Shown here: positions 4,924 to 7,076 of the stretch, piece by piece | Layout: every line of letters begins with the position of its first letter | How positions within the stretch are numbered: position 1 is the stretch's first letter | Source: Microcaldota archaeon | GTDB lineage: Archaea; Aenigmatarchaeota; Aenigmatarchaeia; QMZP01; QMZT01 | DNA: 7,076 nt | Direction of reading: 5' to 3' | Assembly: GCA_013151465.1 (NCBI GenBank) | Contig: JAADIF010000006.1 | Location: 1-7,076 of the forward strand | Position numbers and translations under genes: made by a program | Notes under the pieces: model-generated | Databases searched by the model: none | What the model was told of the DNA's origin: nothing | What the model saw: only the letters and a program-made list of their open reading frames with translations

Positions 4924-5706
4924 TTACGAAGACTTTTTCCGATAGAAATGAAAAGCTATCAGGCGAGGGATTGAATCGCTATATCTTTCCTCATATATAA
5001 CAATAGGCAGGACATTTATGCCTGTTCCTGGAAGATGAACTTTCTCCATTCTTTTTTCATAGCTCTCTATTACTTTATATGCAGCATCTCCAAGATTATT
5101 TTCCCTTACAAAATTCTTCAGAAGTGGAAATTCATACTCTGTAATCAAGAGCCCTCCCTTTTTAAGGGAATGGACGGATGCTGCCAGTATGCCGTTCCAG
5201 TGGTCTTTGTCATATTGCTTTTCAGGATAATTTTCAGGTGGAGTGAATGCTGTCATCTCATTCAGACCCGGATCAATCCCAAATGGGTGTTTGAGAAGAG
5301 CCACTTCAAATTTCGAAGGCAATTCTCCTCTGGCCCCCTTATCCATGAAATTGTATGTCATTGCTATGTTTCTGTCGGTCATTACTCTTCCATCGTATGC
5401 GGCATCTGCCAGCGTCCATCTGCCTCCCATTCTGAAAGCAAAATCAAAATCTCTCCCCGCACCAGGATATATCCCCCTGTAATCCTCTCCGAATTCTTCT
5501 TTCAAACCATTTCTTATTATATACGTTACAATTTCAGTGGATCTTTTCTGAAGAGAATAGAAACGTTTATCAAACCCTTCATCATATGGGTAATTACTTT
5601 CATCGTTGGGTTGATGTGTCAGAAAAAACTCCAATCTTAATGATTGTGCTTTTTCTATAGTATTTCTCAATTCAGAAATGAGATTTCTCAGGTTTTTCAT
5701 TCTCAT
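4924..5706 (-). CDS. SAM-dependent methyltransferase-like protein, substrate unknown
   Basis: The 260-residue protein has features of a class I (Rossmann-fold) methyltransferase. After a helical N-terminal part (1 to 70), GIYPGAGRDFDF (78 to 89) matches the glycine-rich SAM-binding loop in its YPG[SA]GxD variant. WTLADAAY (97 to 104) would supply the acidic residue (D101) at the end of strand 2. VALLKHPFG (135 to 143) resembles the strand 4 motif, and SVHSLKKGGLLITEYEF (177 to 193) is the typical LKxGG turn and strand 5. The substrate cannot be told. A Rossmann protein that binds SAM without catalysing methylation is also possible. The ATG at 5706 is preceded at the right distance by a TATA box and has no ribosome binding site, so the gene is probably leaderless; an in-frame ATG at 5700 is an alternative start. 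It could be co-transcribed with the phosphatase gene 75 bases downstream. Confidence 0.7.
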   Translation of the reverse strand: MRMKNLRNLISELRNTIEKAQSLRLEFFLTHQPNDESNYPYDEGFDKRFYSLQKRSTEIVTYIIRNGLKEEFGEDYRGIYPGAGRDFDFAFRMGGRWTLADAAYDGRVMTDRNIAMTYNFMDKGARGELPSKFEVALLKHPFGIDPGLNEMTAFTPPENYPEKQYDKDHWNGILAASVHSLKKGGLLITEYEFPLLKNFVRENNLGDAAYKVIESYEKRMEKVHLPGTGINVLPIVIYEERYSDSIPRLIAFHFYRKKSS

Positions 5707-5726
5707 AATGTATTATTTTTGATTAC

Positions 5727-5735
5727 TTTTAAATA
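5727..5735 (-). promoter_or_regulatory. TATA box for the methyltransferase-like gene
   Basis: TATTTAAAA on the minus strand is centred 25 bases upstream of the ATG at 5706, so transcription would begin at or next to the start codon. The rest of the divergent region (to 5852) holds a 6-base-stem palindrome, ACGAAA-GGT-TTTCGT (5751 to 5765), and two TGCGGAC repeats (5746 to 5752, 5782 to 5788), possible regulator sites of unknown meaning. Confidence 0.65.
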
Positions 5736-5824
5736 GTTAACAATATGCGGACGAAAGGTTTTCGTGTTGCATTCCAGATCGTGCGGACATGCTAAGATAA
5801 TTTCAATAATGGAATAATAAAGAG

Positions 5825-5832
5825 TTATAAAA
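5825..5832 (+). promoter_or_regulatory. TATA box for the 223-residue hypothetical gene
   Basis: TTATAAAA is centred about 25 bases upstream of the ATG at 5853. With no ribosome binding site before that ATG, this predicts a leaderless transcript and supports the start. Confidence 0.65.
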
Positions 5833-5852
5833 TTCATTTCTATTTTCTATTC

Positions 5853-6524
5853 ATGATTAATGGTGCGGTTGTTAGGGATTTGGGAAAAGTGCTTGCATAT
5901 CTATGGTGGTCACTGACATCAGATCCATCTAATCAGCCAGATATATATCTGAAGGATTTCATGCTTCAGCATAATATCTTCTCAGGCAGGCCATGGAACG
6001 AGCACGTCATTCTTGACACCACCCATGAGCATTATGTCGTTGAAGAAGGTGGAACAAAGATAGAAGTGAGATATCTCAGAAGCCCTGACGGAAAGAAAAT
6101 AACGGGAGATATGACCATTGGAAAGAGAAACGGAAGGTGTGCAGTAATAACATTTGATTACAGCGGAAAAAAGCCAGTGATAGACGGATTGGAGCTTTAT
6201 CCCGGCAAAGGAGATACTACTGTTATTAAAACTTATGGATTAAGATCAGATAGTTCATATTTCTTTTATTTCACAAAAGGCGGGGCGGAATGGCCTGTCA
6301 GGAAACAGACAAAAAGTTTGTATGAAGCAGTAAAAGAATTACTTGGCGAAAACCTTCCGAAGAACAATCTGCAAAAATTGTCCCAAAACAAAGGAGATGA
6401 AGATGCTGAAGGGCAACCGAGAACCATAAAAGATGCATCCCGAAAGAATTACCAGGAGTCACAATTGCTGGAAAATTACAAAAATAGAAAAAAGTATGTC
6501 GGACAAAAAAGAGGAAATATATGA
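5853..6524 (+). CDS. Hypothetical protein, 223 residues, family not recognised
   Basis: I do not recognise this protein. The N-terminal 35 residues contain a short hydrophobic, tryptophan-rich patch (VLAYLWWSLT, 13 to 22) that is too short and unflanked to be a clear membrane helix. Residues about 50 to 142 look like a beta-rich domain of alternating charged and hydrophobic strands (HYVVEEGGTKIEVRYL, CAVITFDYSG, SSYFFYFTKGG). A helix follows (SLYEAVKELLG, 155 to 165), then a low-complexity tail rich in K, N, Q, E and R (about 169 to 223), probably disordered and possibly nucleic-acid or protein binding. There is no signal peptide. The ATG start is fixed by a TATA box 25 bases upstream. It is divergent from the methyltransferase-like gene and convergent with adenine deaminase, so it is a single-gene unit and the neighbours give no firm clue to its role. 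Confidence 0.75.
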   Translation: MINGAVVRDLGKVLAYLWWSLTSDPSNQPDIYLKDFMLQHNIFSGRPWNEHVILDTTHEHYVVEEGGTKIEVRYLRSPDGKKITGDMTIGKRNGRCAVITFDYSGKKPVIDGLELYPGKGDTTVIKTYGLRSDSSYFFYFTKGGAEWPVRKQTKSLYEAVKELLGENLPKNNLQKLSQNKGDEDAEGQPRTIKDASRKNYQESQLLENYKNRKKYVGQKRGNI

Positions 6525-6591
6525 AAAGAAACGATATAGCAGGTTCTACATAGGAAATACAGCTCTGCGGGCGCGCGATATTAGAAGGAAG

Positions 6592-7076
6592 TCACCCGTC
6601 CGCAAAAACATCGACAAACTCGAATTTGCTGGAATCAAACAACCCTTTGTCGCTTATTTTTAGGGAGGGTATGACTGTCAGGGCAAGGAATGTAAGCTGC
6701 ATGAACGGTCTGTTCAGAATGCATCCCCTCTTTTTTGCAAACTCATACATCCTTGTCATCATCGCGGCGAGGGAATCAAACTTCTCATCGGTCATAAGGC
6801 CGGCAATATCAAGGCGGACGCTTCTCGTATGGAGACCTGAAGAGACGCAGAATCCTCCGTGTTTTCTTGCGTGTTCTGCTGCATTGAGCATGTCTTTTGG
6901 GTTATCGCCAACGACTATTATGTTGTGGCTGTCGTGGGCTATGCTTGATGCTATTGCACCCTTTATCCTGAATCCCTTGACAAAGCCGTTTGATATCCGA
7001 GCTCTCTTATACCTGTTTATGACAGATATGTGAAGTATCCCCTTCTTTCTGTCGGCAAGAACCCTATCATCCTTAA
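6592..7076 (-). CDS. ade: Adenine deaminase, C-terminal part (5' end outside window)
   Basis: The minus strand is open from the right edge to a TGA at 6592 to 6594, giving the last 160 or so codons. The translation carries the C-terminal signatures of adenine deaminase (amidohydrolase superfamily), which converts adenine to hypoxanthine and ammonia in purine salvage. These are NGFVKGFRIKGAIASSIAHDSHNIIVVG (the family's GFVKGFGLxxGAIASSxAHDSHNI block), DIAGLMTDEKFD (family: PIAGLMSD) and PFMQLTFLALTVIPSLKISDKGLFD, ending in KFEFVDVF. These match the C-terminal catalytic-core-linked domain of the family. The N-terminal metal-binding amidohydrolase barrel must lie to the right of the window. An ATG at 6891 is internal and not the true start. 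It converges on the 223-residue hypothetical gene, with 67 bases between their stops. Confidence 0.93.
   Translation of the reverse strand, partial: KDDRVLADRKKGILHISVINRYKRARISNGFVKGFRIKGAIASSIAHDSHNIIVVGDNPKDMLNAAEHARKHGGFCVSSGLHTRSVRLDIAGLMTDEKFDSLAAMMTRMYEFAKKRGCILNRPFMQLTFLALTVIPSLKISDKGLFDSSKFEFVDVFADG

Noticed and set aside
5035..5640. 201-codon open frame on the plus strand
   Set aside because: It is the antisense of the methyltransferase-like gene; its translation is rich in F, I, C and S with no domain pattern, while the other strand shows SAM-binding motifs and a promoter.
6496..6663. 55-codon frame (MSDKKEEIYEKKRY...) overlapping the end of the 223-residue gene
   Set aside because: There is no ribosome binding site or promoter, it overlaps the end of one real gene and its last 24 codons (including the stop) are antisense to the conserved end of adenine deaminase. 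It could be a tiny gene, but nothing supports it.

Overview
The window looks like chromosomal DNA from an archaeon. The signs are AT-rich TATA-type promoters 25 to 30 bases upstream of start codons that lack a ribosome binding site (leaderless genes), heavy AGA/AGG and ATA codon use, a secreted protein of the COG1361 S-layer-like type, and an archaeal-style alkaline phosphatase superfamily protein. A DPANN or related lineage is possible, but I cannot assign a taxon from the sequence alone.

Layout, left to right. Bases 1 to 1141 (minus) are the first 380 codons of a secreted protein with tandem immunoglobulin-like repeats; its 3' end is outside the window. Its promoter is overlaid by two copies of a 13-base palindrome whose centres are 43 bases apart. 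Bases 1142 to 1647 contain no intact gene but are not empty. They hold a hairpin, the first 44 codons of a second, diverged dus gene (plus), the first 15 to 17 codons of an exonuclease III/AP endonuclease gene (minus) joined head-on to it, and a nested inverted repeat of about 107 bases. Bases 1648 to 2610 (minus) encode an unrecognised 320-residue protein. Bases 2768 to 3742 (plus) are an intact tRNA-dihydrouridine synthase. It converges on, and overlaps by 58 bases, an alkaline-phosphatase-superfamily phosphodiesterase (3685 to 4848, minus). Upstream of that on the same strand is a methyltransferase-like gene (4924 to 5706). A divergent promoter region separates it from an unrecognised 223-residue protein (5853 to 6524, plus). 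The window ends in the C-terminal part of adenine deaminase (6592 to 7076, minus).

Most genes appear to be separate transcription units. Only the methyltransferase-like gene and the phosphatase could form a short operon, and the phosphatase has its own promoter candidate. The recognised functions are tRNA modification, phosphodiester or phosphate-ester hydrolysis, purine salvage and cell surface; they do not form one pathway.

The most notable feature is the scar at 1295 to 1465. The 5' ends of a second dus gene and of an exonuclease III gene, both shorn of their 3' parts, are fused in convergent orientation across about 12 bases that fit both reading frames. The dus fragment and the intact dus gene form direct repeats that bracket the unrecognised 320-residue gene, which suggests gene replacement or insertion followed by deletion. 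I found no CRISPR array, tRNA, rRNA, transposase or integrase, and no convincing multi-gene novel system.
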